Of a DNA stretch of 50,816 nt, positions 36,741 through 45,172 are shown piece by piece; the first letter of the stretch is position 1, and the number at the start of each line of letters is the position of its first letter. The stretch lies in assembly GCA_027451345.1 (NCBI GenBank), contig DAIDJO010000055.1:1-50816 (forward strand). Reading direction: 5' to 3'. The notes below the pieces were generated by a model. The model made no database searches. It was not told the DNA's origin and was given only the letters and a program-made list of their open reading frames with translations. This DNA comes from Solirubrobacterales bacterium (GTDB taxonomy: Bacteria > Actinomycetota > Thermoleophilia > Solirubrobacterales > Solirubrobacteraceae). A program made the translations under genes and the position numbers.

Positions 36741-37904
36741 TCACATGTCCTTGCGCAATCTGAGCATGTCGGCGTTCGCCCACAGGTAGCGGTCGTTGCT
36801 GACCATCACCAGGCCGCCGTGCGCGTCGCGCAGCAACCGGTCGAGGCTGAACTCCGAATTGCGGTGATAGCCCGCGATGCCGCAGATCTCGAGCGCGCGC
36901 CGAGCGATCTCGACACCGGTGCGCGACGTCGAGATCTTCAGCGTGCGCAACGACGCGAGCAGACTCGGGTCGTCGATGCTGTCGGCGTCGGCCGCGTCGA
37001 CCGCCCGAGCCACCGTCTCGAGCAGCGCCCGATCCTGGTCGAGCATGGCCGAGAGCTCGGCCAGCCGCAGCGCCGAGGGCGGCGTGACCTCCGGATTGCG
37101 GCGCGCGGCGGCGCGAACGTACGCCTGCGCCTTGAAGGCGGAGGCCTCGGCGAGCCCGACCCACACGGCGCTCAGGAACAGGAGCTGCGCCTGGAGCCCG
37201 CCGGCGCTCCCGATCATGGAGAACGGAACCGGATAGATGAGGTCCTCGTCAACCTCGGCCGTGAGCAGGAACCCGCGGCTGCAGGTCCCGCGCAGCCCCA
37301 TCACGTCCCAATCGGAGCGCGGCTCGAGGGTCGGACGGCGGAGGATCGCCTGCACCTGATCGCCCGCCTCGCTCTCCGGCGTGCGCCGGGCCGTCGCGGT
37401 GATGAGGTCCGCGTACTCCCCGTAGGAGATCGCCAGCGCCTCCTTGCGCAGTGTCACACGGTCACCGTCGCGCTCCAGCGAGCACACGCTGCGGCTCACG
37501 TCACCGCCGGTGCCGACCTCACTGTTCGCGTTGGCGACCAGCAGCTGGTCGGCCACGATCTCGCGCTGCAACTCCTGCAGCGGGTCGGTCGTGCCGTGCC
37601 GGGCCAGGTTCGAGATCTCCATGCTGTGCATCGCCAGCACGAGCGCGCTCGAGCAGCAGTGCCGCGCCATCATGCGGACGGCCGCCGCCATCTCCGAGGA
37701 CGACACTCCGGCGCCCCCGAACCGGGTCGGCACCATGGCCGACAGCAATCCCGCCTCTCGGAAGGCGGTCACCGCCTCATCGGGAAAGCGCGCCTGTTCG
37801 TCGACCTCGGCGGCGGCCGGGCCGGCGACCTCCGCCCCGATGCGGGCGGCGACATCGACGACTGAACCAACGGCTGGAGTGATCTTGGTGACTGCAACCG
37901 ACAC
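36741..37904 (-). CDS. Acyl-CoA dehydrogenase-like flavoprotein
   Basis: This is a 387-residue flavoprotein of the acyl-CoA dehydrogenase superfamily: an N-terminal helical domain (FREAGLLSAMVPTRFGGAGVSSSEM), a middle beta-domain (WDVMGLRGTCSRGFLL), and C-terminal helices (ALRTLKISTSRTGVEIARRALEICG-like, RLLRDAHGG). Where common members have RDA...YEGT with the catalytic Glu, this protein reads RDAHGGLVMVSND, so the usual Glu is absent. Homologues oxidise carrier-bound aminoacyl groups (prolyl-PCP to pyrrolyl-PCP) or act as monooxygenases. A role on the aminoacyl carrier protein is inferred from the neighbours. Confidence 0.87.
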   Translation of the reverse strand: MSVAVTKITPAVGSVVDVAARIGAEVAGPAAAEVDEQARFPDEAVTAFREAGLLSAMVPTRFGGAGVSSSEMAAAVRMMARHCCSSALVLAMHSMEISNLARHGTTDPLQELQREIVADQLLVANANSEVGTGGDVSRSVCSLERDGDRVTLRKEALAISYGEYADLITATARRTPESEAGDQVQAILRRPTLEPRSDWDVMGLRGTCSRGFLLTAEVDEDLIYPVPFSMIGSAGGLQAQLLFLSAVWVGLAEASAFKAQAYVRAAARRNPEVTPPSALRLAELSAMLDQDRALLETVARAVDAADADSIDDPSLLASLRTLKISTSRTGVEIARRALEICGIAGYHRNSEFSLDRLLRDAHGGLVMVSNDRYLWANADMLRLRKDM

Positions 37905-37925
37905 GACGGGACTCCCCTCTCTGTC

Positions 37926-38864
37926 TCAGGCCAGGGCTCGCGCCACGCTCGGTTCGGAACCGACCACGTCGCGGCGCGCCGAATCATCTACACCGTTTGA
38001 CGCAGGAACCGACACGCGCGCGAACACCCCGCTCAGCTCCGCCCACTGCGGCACCCAGTCGTCGGAGGGGCCGGGCAGCCGCGAGAAGCGCTCCTGAAGG
38101 ATCGCCCGCAGGACGCGCCGGCCGTCCCGCCAGGCGCTCAGGTTGCTCAGTCCGTGGATGCGGTCTCGCTCGTAGCTGGGCACCTCGACGATCTCCAGTC
38201 CGGCCTTGGCCGCCCGGACGTTGATCACCGTCTCGACCTCGAAGCCGTCGCAGTCGACATGGAGCTGGGGCAGACAGCGACGCCAGAACGCGTTGTACCC
38301 GTAACACAGATCCGTGTAATGAGTGCCGAAGAGCAGATTGACACTCACACCGAGTGCACGGTTACCCAGGCTGCGCACATGTGTGATGTCAGCGCTACCG
38401 CCACCCTTCATGTACCGTGACCCCTTCACGAAGTCAGCGCCGGCGATGAGGGGGGCGATGAAGCTCGGGATCTCCTCCGGGTCGGTGGACCCGTCGGCGT
38501 CGAGCGCGACGATGATGTCGCCCCGGGCGGCGGCGAACCCACACGCCAGGGCGTTGCCCTTGCCGCGCCGGTCCTGCAGAACGATGCGCGCGTCGGGTCG
38601 AAGATCCTTGGCCACGGCCACCGTGGCGTCGGTGGAGTGGCCGTCGACGATGATCAGCTCATTCACGCCGTTGGGCAGCTTTTTCAGCACGTGAGGGAGG
38701 TTCTCCGCCTCGTTGAGCGTCGGGACGACGGCGGTCACCGTCGGGCGCGTCCGGTAGTCCCGTCGCTCGCGCCTGCGGCTGTGCCGCGTCCGGCTGGCAT
38801 GCTCGCTGGTCGGCTGCCGGTACCCTGCGCGCGGCCGCAGCCGCGTGTCACCCCTGATATCCAT
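37926..38864 (-). CDS. GT2 glycosyltransferase (dolichyl-phosphate mannosyltransferase-like)
   Basis: This is a 312-residue protein. About 40 Arg-rich residues precede a DPM1-like GT-A domain: TAVVPTLNEAENLPHVL, LIIVDGHSTD, GKGNALACGFAAA, LDADGSTDPEEI (DxD), KGSRYMKGGGSADIT, LCYGYNAFWRR and VETVINVRAAKAG. It probably transfers a sugar from a nucleotide donor to a polyprenyl-phosphate or a similar acceptor. No C-terminal membrane helices are present. It is the first gene of the minus-strand operon GT2 - acyl-CoA dehydrogenase - ATP-grasp (21-bp gap to the next). Confidence 0.9.
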   Translation of the reverse strand: MDIRGDTRLRPRAGYRQPTSEHASRTRHSRRRERRDYRTRPTVTAVVPTLNEAENLPHVLKKLPNGVNELIIVDGHSTDATVAVAKDLRPDARIVLQDRRGKGNALACGFAAARGDIIVALDADGSTDPEEIPSFIAPLIAGADFVKGSRYMKGGGSADITHVRSLGNRALGVSVNLLFGTHYTDLCYGYNAFWRRCLPQLHVDCDGFEVETVINVRAAKAGLEIVEVPSYERDRIHGLSNLSAWRDGRRVLRAILQERFSRLPGPSDDWVPQWAELSGVFARVSVPASNGVDDSARRDVVGSEPSVARALA

Positions 38865-39296
38865 ATGGTATCTCGAGCTTTCTCAGTCCGTGATGTACGA
38901 AATGCCCATACCGACCCATGGGCGTTTCACCGCACCACGGCTCGGGTTCGTGACAGTTCGGTTGCCCGGCCGTGTCCCGCTGCCCGTGCTACGCGCCGTA
39001 ATGCGGTGTTGTGACCTTCGCTGCTCAGACAACTACCCGGGCCGTGTTGGTTACTCACCAGGGAGTGGAATTTCGTCGTCCAGCGCTAACACTTGTCAAC
39101 CCACTGCGACATAGGAGTCAGCGCCGGTTGACAGATCGCCCTGCAGGTGAGGGACCATCCCCAATGGGGAATGAACCGGGATCGCGTCAACGACAGCCGG
39201 CGATGCGTCGTGTCGGCCACCCAACCCGCGGGCGGCACGCCGGCGACGTTCGCCTCTCAGATGGCTACCCGCCGGCCCCGACGGGTGACGGGGGCG
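38865..39296. other. Long AT-richer intergenic region
   Basis: This 432-bp gap between two minus-strand genes is visibly richer in A+T than its surroundings and has no gene I can support. It should hold the promoter of the GT2-dehydrogenase-ATP-grasp operon. A TTGACA reads leftwards at 39089-39094 (TGTCAA on plus) but without a clear -10. A short CCCC-AAT-GGGG hairpin lies near 39155-39168. Confidence 0.5.
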
Positions 39297-40343
39297 TCAG
39301 GCGGCGGCGACGGCCGCGCGGATGGCGGCGGCGAAGGCGTCGATGTCGCCCTCGGTCGTGTCCCAGGAGCACATCCAGCGCACCTCGCCCGAGACGTCGT
39401 CCCACTCGTAGAAGTCGAACTCCCGCTGCAGCCGCTCCCGAGCGGTCCGGTCCAGGACCGCGAACACGGCGTTCGCCGCCGGCGGCCGCGTCACCCGCAC
39501 CCCATCGATCCCGGCCACGGCATCGTGCAGCCGGCGCGCCATCGCATTCGCGTGAGCGGCGTTGCGCAGCCACAGGTCGTCGGTGAGCAGCGCGTCGAAC
39601 TGGGCGGCGAGGTAGCGCATCTTCGAGGCGAGCTGGAGCGTCTGCTTGCGCAGGTGCAACAGCCCCGGGACGAGCGCGCGGTCGAAGACGACGACGGCCT
39701 CCCCGACCATCAGGCCGTTCTTCGTGCCGCCGAAGGAGAGCAGATCCACCCGTGCCGCCGCGGCCAGCTCGGCGAGGGAGACGCCGAGCGCGGCGGCGGC
39801 GTTGGCGAACCGCGCGCCGTCGACGTGGACCCGGAGCCGATGGGCGTGCGCGAGCTCGGCGAGCGCGTGGAGCTCCGGCAGGGAGTACAGCGTCCCCCAT
39901 TCGGTTGCCTGGGTCAGAGAGAGGAGCGCCGGCTTGACCGCATGCTCGTCGTTGGGCCGTTCGACGAGCCGGCGGAGCCCGTCGAGCGTGACGCGGCCCT
40001 CAACCGTCTCGGCGATCAGCAGCTTCGCACCCGCGACGGCCTCCGGGGCACCGACCTCATCGGTGTGCAGATGGGCCGTGGCGGAGACGATCGCCGCCTC
40101 CCACGGGTGGAGTGCCGCCCGCAGGGAGAGAACGTTCGCCCCCGAGCCATTGAAGACGAAGAAGACGGACGCCTCGGGATCGCCGAGCGCCGTGGCGAGG
40201 CGCCGTTCGACCTCCTGCGTGTACGGGTCGTGCCCGTAGCCGAAGGCGTGCCCGACGTTGGCGGCGGCGATCGCCTCGAGCACGCGCGGGTGAACGGTGG
40301 CCGCGTTGTCGGACGCGAACCCCCGCCGGGGGGTCGCCGTCAT
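39297..40343 (-). CDS. Low-specificity L-threonine aldolase
   Basis: This is a 348-residue fold-type I PLP lyase of the GLY1/LtaE family, which splits threonine or allo-threonine into glycine and acetaldehyde. Motifs are FASDNAATVHP, FGYGHDPYTQEVE, FNGSGANVLSL, HVDGARFANAA (Asp for the PLP ring) and SFGGTKNG with Lys208. ATG 40343 overlaps the stop of the DUF6421-like gene (ATGA), so the two are co-translated. It could supply glycine, a common substrate of aa:CP ligases, but it sits in a separate transcript. Confidence 0.92.
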   Translation of the reverse strand: MTATPRRGFASDNAATVHPRVLEAIAAANVGHAFGYGHDPYTQEVERRLATALGDPEASVFFVFNGSGANVLSLRAALHPWEAAIVSATAHLHTDEVGAPEAVAGAKLLIAETVEGRVTLDGLRRLVERPNDEHAVKPALLSLTQATEWGTLYSLPELHALAELAHAHRLRVHVDGARFANAAAALGVSLAELAAAARVDLLSFGGTKNGLMVGEAVVVFDRALVPGLLHLRKQTLQLASKMRYLAAQFDALLTDDLWLRNAAHANAMARRLHDAVAGIDGVRVTRPPAANAVFAVLDRTARERLQREFDFYEWDDVSGEVRWMCSWDTTEGDIDAFAAAIRAAVAAA

Positions 40344-42400
40344 GCCGGCGCGAGGGCGCCCTGCAGGGCGGTGTAGAAGATCGAGAGCGGGAACTCGTCC
40401 GGGAGCACCTCATCGCAATACGGCCGAGGATCGGGGATCTCCGCGAAACTGCGGGCGCCCGCGACCCAGCGCGACCCGGTCGCCGGCGGGACGAAGCGCG
40501 CGACGAGGTCGTGCGCGGCCGACCAATGCTGGAGTTTCGTCCGGTCGATCCCGGCCCGGTAGAGCGCGTACACCTCCTCGCGCAGGGCGATCACGCCCTC
40601 CGCCACGCGACCCCACTCGAAGGTGAGGCGGTTGTCGGTCCAGTGCAGGTACCCCCCGGCGTGGAGGTAGGCGAAGAGCAGCTGGCCCCCGAGCCCATCG
40701 TAGTTGCGCACTCGCGGCCCCGTGATCGGGAAACGCAGCAGGCGGTCGAAGAGGATCGCGTACTGGACGTTGCGGGCGAACGCCAGCCCCTCGCTCTCGA
40801 GCGCCACCGCCTCCCCGAAGGCGGTGAGGTCGCAGCGGAGCTCCTCGAGCGAGTACATCCAGTACGGCGCCCGCTGCCGGACCATGAACGGGTCGAAGGG
40901 CAGGTCGCCGTGACTGTGCGCGCGGTCGTGGATGAGGTCCCAGAGGATGTAGGCCTGTTTCGAGGTCTCGGGGTCCGCGAGCAGCCGCGCCGCGTCAGGC
41001 GGCAGGTTGATCTGGAGCAGGTCGGCGGCGCGGGTCGCCACGCGGCGCAGGCGCGCCGACTCCCGATCGCAGAAGATCGCGCCGAAGTTGTTGGGTTGGC
41101 GCTCGGCGACGGCCACCTGCTCGGGGAACAGGACGGCGCACTCACTGTCGTAGCCGCGCGTCGCCGCCACCAACTCGACCGGGACGAACTTCGGGTTGTC
41201 GTACCGCGTGGCCTCGAGCTCGGCGATCCAGGCGGGCCACGGAACCCGCACGAGCACCGCCTCGAAACAGGTGTCGGGTGAGCCGTTCTGCTTGTACATC
41301 GGGAAGAAGGCCAGGTGCAGGCGCCCGTCGACCCGGCCCTGCTCGGGGCGGAACGCGTCGAGCGCCCGGGTGAAGTCGGGGACCCCGTGGCCTCCCTCCG
41401 CCCACGCGCGCAGATCGTCGGCGGCGGCGGCGAGGTTCGGGAACTCCGCGGTGAGCGCGCCGAGCGCCCCCTCGACGGCGGCGAGGCGAGCGGCCGCGTC
41501 GGAGGGCGCGACGCCCTCGCGCAGGGAGCCGTCCGGCGCCTGCAGCTCGGCCAGCGCGTCGGTCGCGGCGACGAGCCGGTGGACATCGGCCAGGAGCGCC
41601 TCGCTCGAGGCACCGTGAGCGCCGTCCACCGCCGAGCGGCCCGGCGAGTCAGCGGACCGCCGGGCCGCCCATCCCACGATGTTCAACCAGAGCGCGGCGT
41701 GATCGAGCGAGCCGATGCAATCGTCGCCGAAGAGGTCGGAGTCGCCGAGCACGACCACGCGCCCCGCGCCGTGCTCGGTGGCGACGACCAGCGGCGCGCC
41801 CGGGACCGAGGCGGAGCGGTGCGTGCGGGCCAGGACTCGGGCGCCGTTGCGGCTCTCGATCGTCGTCGCGCGGTAGAAGCAGGCCGCCCTGACGCCGGCC
41901 AGGAGGTCGCCGCCGCTGCCGCGCCCACCGTCGACGAGCTCGCCATGGATCCAGGTCGGGGCACCGTCGCAGTGCTCGTAGTCCTGCACCGTGTCGCTGC
42001 GCAGGCGCAGGCCGAACCGGTCGAGCAGGTCGTTGACGTTGTTGCCGTACTTGTCCTGCTCGGTCTCGCCGAGCACGATCAACCCGCCGCCGCCGCGCAC
42101 GAAGGCGTGGATCGCGTCCTGTTCGGCGGGACTCAGCCGCGGCGAGCCGATACCGGTCGTGCTCTCCCACTGCGGATCCGACGGGTGGGCGATGACGAGC
42201 AGGTCGCAGGCGTCGAGCACGCCGCCGTCGAGCGGCTCGGTGTTGGCGCTGACGCGGGCGGCGCGCGCGGCGAGCAGTTCGGCGGCGCGGGCATAGGAGG
42301 CGTCGGCCGGGTGCACCGGCTGCATCTGCCCGGCGAGCTCCGGACGGATCGTCCAGGCCTCGCTGTGAGCCTCGTCGAAGATCACGTTGATGCTCTGCAC
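40340..42400 (-). CDS. DUF6421-like protein with N-terminal GATase-like domain
   Basis: This is a 686-residue protein. The C-terminal two thirds match a conserved actinobacterial family I know as DUF6421: HDRAHSHGDLPFDPFMVRQ, MYSLEELRCDLTAFGEAVALE, NYDGLGGQLLFAYLH and LHWTDNRLTFEW. The His/Asp-rich HDRAHSHGD and the E-E-L-R-C-D segment suggest a metal site. The first 250 residues resemble a class I glutamine amidotransferase-like/DUF4350 fold (NVIFDEAHSEAW, FVRGGGGLIVLGE, GRVVVLGDSDLFGDD) and appear to be fused here. Function is unknown. The GTG/ATG start at 42400 is fixed by MQSINVIFDEAH. Confidence 0.78.
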   Translation of the reverse strand: MQSINVIFDEAHSEAWTIRPELAGQMQPVHPADASYARAAELLAARAARVSANTEPLDGGVLDACDLLVIAHPSDPQWESTTGIGSPRLSPAEQDAIHAFVRGGGGLIVLGETEQDKYGNNVNDLLDRFGLRLRSDTVQDYEHCDGAPTWIHGELVDGGRGSGGDLLAGVRAACFYRATTIESRNGARVLARTHRSASVPGAPLVVATEHGAGRVVVLGDSDLFGDDCIGSLDHAALWLNIVGWAARRSADSPGRSAVDGAHGASSEALLADVHRLVAATDALAELQAPDGSLREGVAPSDAAARLAAVEGALGALTAEFPNLAAAADDLRAWAEGGHGVPDFTRALDAFRPEQGRVDGRLHLAFFPMYKQNGSPDTCFEAVLVRVPWPAWIAELEATRYDNPKFVPVELVAATRGYDSECAVLFPEQVAVAERQPNNFGAIFCDRESARLRRVATRAADLLQINLPPDAARLLADPETSKQAYILWDLIHDRAHSHGDLPFDPFMVRQRAPYWMYSLEELRCDLTAFGEAVALESEGLAFARNVQYAILFDRLLRFPITGPRVRNYDGLGGQLLFAYLHAGGYLHWTDNRLTFEWGRVAEGVIALREEVYALYRAGIDRTKLQHWSAAHDLVARFVPPATGSRWVAGARSFAEIPDPRPYCDEVLPDEFPLSIFYTALQGALAPA

Positions 42401-42504
42401 AGTGGCGAGGGTAGTGGATGCGCGGGCTCACGCGCCCCACGCGCGGGAGGGGTTGGCGACTCCCGGGGTCGGCCCGCGGCACGCGCCGGGCGGGCCGTCC
42501 CCGA

Positions 42505-44868
42505 TCAGCCGAGATCGGTCGCGCCGACGCGCTCGACGGCGCGGGCCCCGCGCGCCGGACGCGGTGGCAGCTTGATCGGCGTCGAATGCATCGCGCGCAG
42601 CCGGACCTCACGCCAGGACATCCCCTCGCGCAGCAGCGCCGGCATGCCCATGAGGATCGCGGTGGCGACCTCGACGGCCTGCAGGATCACCCCGTAGGCG
42701 ACGCCGGTGCCCCAGCCGATGTGCCAGCCCGAGTAGAGGACGGTGGCGCAGGCCGCCTGGAAGACGCCGAGGTTGGCGGGGGTGGCGGGCAGGACCGCGG
42801 TGACGTTGACCGCAAAGAGCACGGCGGCGGCCGCGGCGAAGCCGACGTGATGGTGACCGACGAGGCCGAGCGCCATCAGCAGGAAGAAGCAGGAGACGCT
42901 CTGCAGCGCCCAGGCCGCCAGCTGGGCCGCGGTGGCGGTGATGCCGAGCCGCGGACGGCGGAAGACGACGAGGCCGGCCCGGACCCGTCCGAGCGCGCGC
43001 TGCGCCTTCAGCACCGCCGCGTGGGCGCGGCTGAACCGCCGGCCGCCGGTGCCGTAGCGCAGGGCGATCGGCGCGATGACGACGATCGCCAGCAGGACGG
43101 CCGGCGCGACCGCGGCGATCACCAGCGCGCTCTGGTGGCCGGTGAAGAAGTCCACCGACGAGAACATGATCGTGCCGAGGATGATCAGGGCGAGGATGTT
43201 GAGCAGCGTCTGCGAGACGACCGTGCCCAGGACGATGGGGAGGGTGTCGCGCGGCCGGCCGGTCCGGCGGGCGATGATCAGCGCGCGCGAGGGCTCGCCC
43301 AGCCTGGCCGGGAGGGTCGAGGACATCAGGACCCCGATCATCGTGCCGCGGATCGCGTCACCGAGCCGGATCCGGGCCCGCGGCAGCGCGGCCTGCAGGA
43401 TCGCGTGCCAGGAGAAGCCGCGCATCACCATCGCCAGGCACATCGTGCCGAGCCCGAGCAGCACGTACGCCGGCTCGGAGTTGATCAGCGTCTGGCCGAT
43501 GCTGGCGATCCCGATCTTCTTCAGGGCCAGGTAGCCGAGCACCGCCATGCCGACCGTGATGGCGAGCACCGCGACGCGGCGGACCTGCGCCATCATGCTG
43601 CGACGACTGGTCTCGAGCGCGAGCGGGCGCTCCAGGCTCTCGAGCCGGCGGGCGCGAACGCGCGGCTGCAGATCGGCCGGGGCGAACCCGGTGCGGACGG
43701 CGACCGTCCGCCACGCGCCCTCCGGCTCCGGCATGGCGATCGCGTCGCGGTAGGACTCCATCACCTCGAGCGCGACGTGCTCCCAGGCGAAGCGCTGCGC
43801 CGTCGTGGCCGCGGCATGGGCGAGCTGGCGCCGGCGCTCCGGCTCGTAGTGGAGGTCGCGCAGCGCCTCGGCGAGCGCCTGGGGGTCGGCGGGCGGGACG
43901 AGCAGTCCGTCGACCCCGTCGCTCACCACATCCCGGTAGCCGGCGATGTCGGAGGCGACGACGGTCGTCCCCGCGGCGAACGCCTCCGTCAGCACCATGC
44001 CGAAGCTCTCCCCGCCGAGGGAGGGCGCGGCGAGCACGTCAGCGGCGCGCAGCTCCCGGAGCTTGGTCTCGTCATCGACCTTGCCGAGCGCCCGCACCCC
44101 GCGGGGATCCAGCAGCAGCGGCGCGAGCTCGGCCTCGGTCGGTCCGATCACGGTCAGCTCGGTCGGGATGTGCTCGCGGAGGGCCTCGAAGGCGCGCAGC
44201 AGCAGCGGCAGTCCCTTGCGCTCGACGGCCTGGCCGACGAAGGCGATCCGCAGCGTGCCGTCGTCGCGGCGATCGGCCAGGGCCTCGTCGAGCGCGTCCG
44301 CGTCGATGTGGACCCCGTTGGGGATCACGCGGTACCGGCCGCCGTACCAGCGGCGCCCCGTCCAGGCCGCCGCCTCCGACACCGCGATGCGGACGCGCAG
44401 GCGGTTGAGCACCTGGGTGGCGCCGAAGCCGTTGGCGAGCGTGTTGGGCAGGCGCCTGGTCGAATACGAGTGAAACGTCCCGACGAGCGGCACGCCGAAG
44501 GGGAGGGTCGCGACCCACCCCACCATCGGCGCGACGGGCTCGTGGATGTGGGCGACGTCGTAGCCACCGGTGGCGAGCTCGCGCGAGAGCCGCGCCATCC
44601 CGTTGGGCCCCATCAGCAGGTTCGAGACGGCGCCGTTGGCGTTGAAGCCGATCGTGCGTCCGAGCGGAACGAGGTAGTCCGGCGTCGCGAGCCGCTGCGG
44701 CCGGGCGCCGCGATGCATGACCGTCGAGGTGCGGTCCGGCGGGTCGTGGGGAGCCAGGACACGGACGTCATGCCCGGCGGCCAGATACTGCTCGGCCAGC
44801 GCCTCGATGTGTCTCGTCACGCCCCCCGGGTAGGACCACGAGTACGGGGACACCAGCGCGATCCGCAT
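42505..44868 (-). CDS. PimA-like GT4 fused to LPG-synthase-TM/flippase-like domain
   Basis: This is a 787-residue fusion. Residues 1-390 are a GT-B glycosyltransferase close to phosphatidylinositol mannosyltransferase PimA: MRIALVSPYSWSYPGGVTRHIEAL, HIHEPVAPM, VIPNGV, AFVGQAVERKGLPLLLRAF, PSLGGESFGMVLTEAFAAG. Residues 430-750 hold about eight hydrophobic segments of the lysylphosphatidylglycerol synthase TM (UPF0104/AglD2-like) type: MRGFSWHAIL, SSTLPARLGEPSRALIIARRTG, ATPANLGVFQAA. It probably mannosylates a lipid and then flips it or anchors the enzyme. A near-leaderless promoter precedes ATG 44868. Confidence 0.88.
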   Translation of the reverse strand: MRIALVSPYSWSYPGGVTRHIEALAEQYLAAGHDVRVLAPHDPPDRTSTVMHRGARPQRLATPDYLVPLGRTIGFNANGAVSNLLMGPNGMARLSRELATGGYDVAHIHEPVAPMVGWVATLPFGVPLVGTFHSYSTRRLPNTLANGFGATQVLNRLRVRIAVSEAAAWTGRRWYGGRYRVIPNGVHIDADALDEALADRRDDGTLRIAFVGQAVERKGLPLLLRAFEALREHIPTELTVIGPTEAELAPLLLDPRGVRALGKVDDETKLRELRAADVLAAPSLGGESFGMVLTEAFAAGTTVVASDIAGYRDVVSDGVDGLLVPPADPQALAEALRDLHYEPERRRQLAHAAATTAQRFAWEHVALEVMESYRDAIAMPEPEGAWRTVAVRTGFAPADLQPRVRARRLESLERPLALETSRRSMMAQVRRVAVLAITVGMAVLGYLALKKIGIASIGQTLINSEPAYVLLGLGTMCLAMVMRGFSWHAILQAALPRARIRLGDAIRGTMIGVLMSSTLPARLGEPSRALIIARRTGRPRDTLPIVLGTVVSQTLLNILALIILGTIMFSSVDFFTGHQSALVIAAVAPAVLLAIVVIAPIALRYGTGGRRFSRAHAAVLKAQRALGRVRAGLVVFRRPRLGITATAAQLAAWALQSVSCFFLLMALGLVGHHHVGFAAAAAVLFAVNVTAVLPATPANLGVFQAACATVLYSGWHIGWGTGVAYGVILQAVEVATAILMGMPALLREGMSWREVRLRAMHSTPIKLPPRPARGARAVERVGATDLG

Positions 44869-44874
44869 TGGGAA

Positions 44875-44903
44875 ATCCTAGCCGGGCCGCCACCGGGTGT
44901 CGA
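44875..44903 (-). promoter_or_regulatory. Leaderless-type promoter of the PimA-like fusion gene
   Basis: Reading leftwards: TCGACA (44898-44903), 17 bp, TAGGAT (44875-44880), then 6 bases to the ATG at 44868. Transcription would start at or next to the start codon. Confidence 0.5.
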
Positions 44904-44930
44904 TCCGGGGCGCCACCGGGTGTCGATCCG
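44888..44930. repeat. 20-bp direct repeat
   Basis: CGCCACCGGGTGTCGATCCG occurs at 44888-44907 and 44911-44930 with a 3-bp gap. The first copy contains the presumed -35 box of the PimA-like gene. Confidence 0.85.
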
Positions 44931-44989
44931 TACCTCTCCGCGGCGGGCGTTCGCCGCCGCCGCCGCAGGGCCACGTCACACGGCCGGGA

Positions 44990-45059
44990 GGGTCGCCTCT
45001 GGCGGGGCCGGACGACCGCCTCGGGCGGGGTTCGAAGGGTCGCCTCGGACGGGGCCGGA
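44990..45059. repeat. Three imperfect 23-bp direct repeats
   Basis: Copies lie at 44990-45012, 45013-45035 and 45037-45059 (GGGTCGCCTC..GCGGGGCCGGA type). The first and third match at 21 of 23 positions, the second at about 16. They lie in the 450-bp gene-free spacer 44869-45318, where I see no supported CDS. A second pair, GGTTCC-n-GACAGGC, is at 45116-45130 and 45179-45194. Confidence 0.7.
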
Positions 45060-45138
45060 GCGTCACGGCGGGCGGCTCGCGTCCCGGCGGGACGGCCGCG
45101 AGGCCGTCAACGGAGGGTTCCGAGACAGGCCGTCACGC

Positions 45139-45172
45139 GGACCGGCAGCGCATCCCTCAATGCGGCCGGTCC
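45139..45172. other. Long bulged hairpin in intergenic spacer
   Basis: GGACCGGC (45139-45146) pairs with GCCGGTCC (45165-45172), and CGCAT pairs with ATGCG around a 6-nt loop, with a 2-nt bulge on the left arm. It is too far from any stop codon to be an obvious terminator; it could be a structured RNA element or a protein-binding dyad. Confidence 0.45.

Noticed and set aside
38865-39296. Short plus-strand open frames in the AT-richer gap
   Set aside because: They run into the antisense of flanking genes, have no ribosome-binding site and show no recognisable protein pattern.
45139-45172. tRNA gene
   Set aside because: Only one hairpin forms; there are no D- or T-arm sequences and no GGTTCGANNCC-type T-loop in register.
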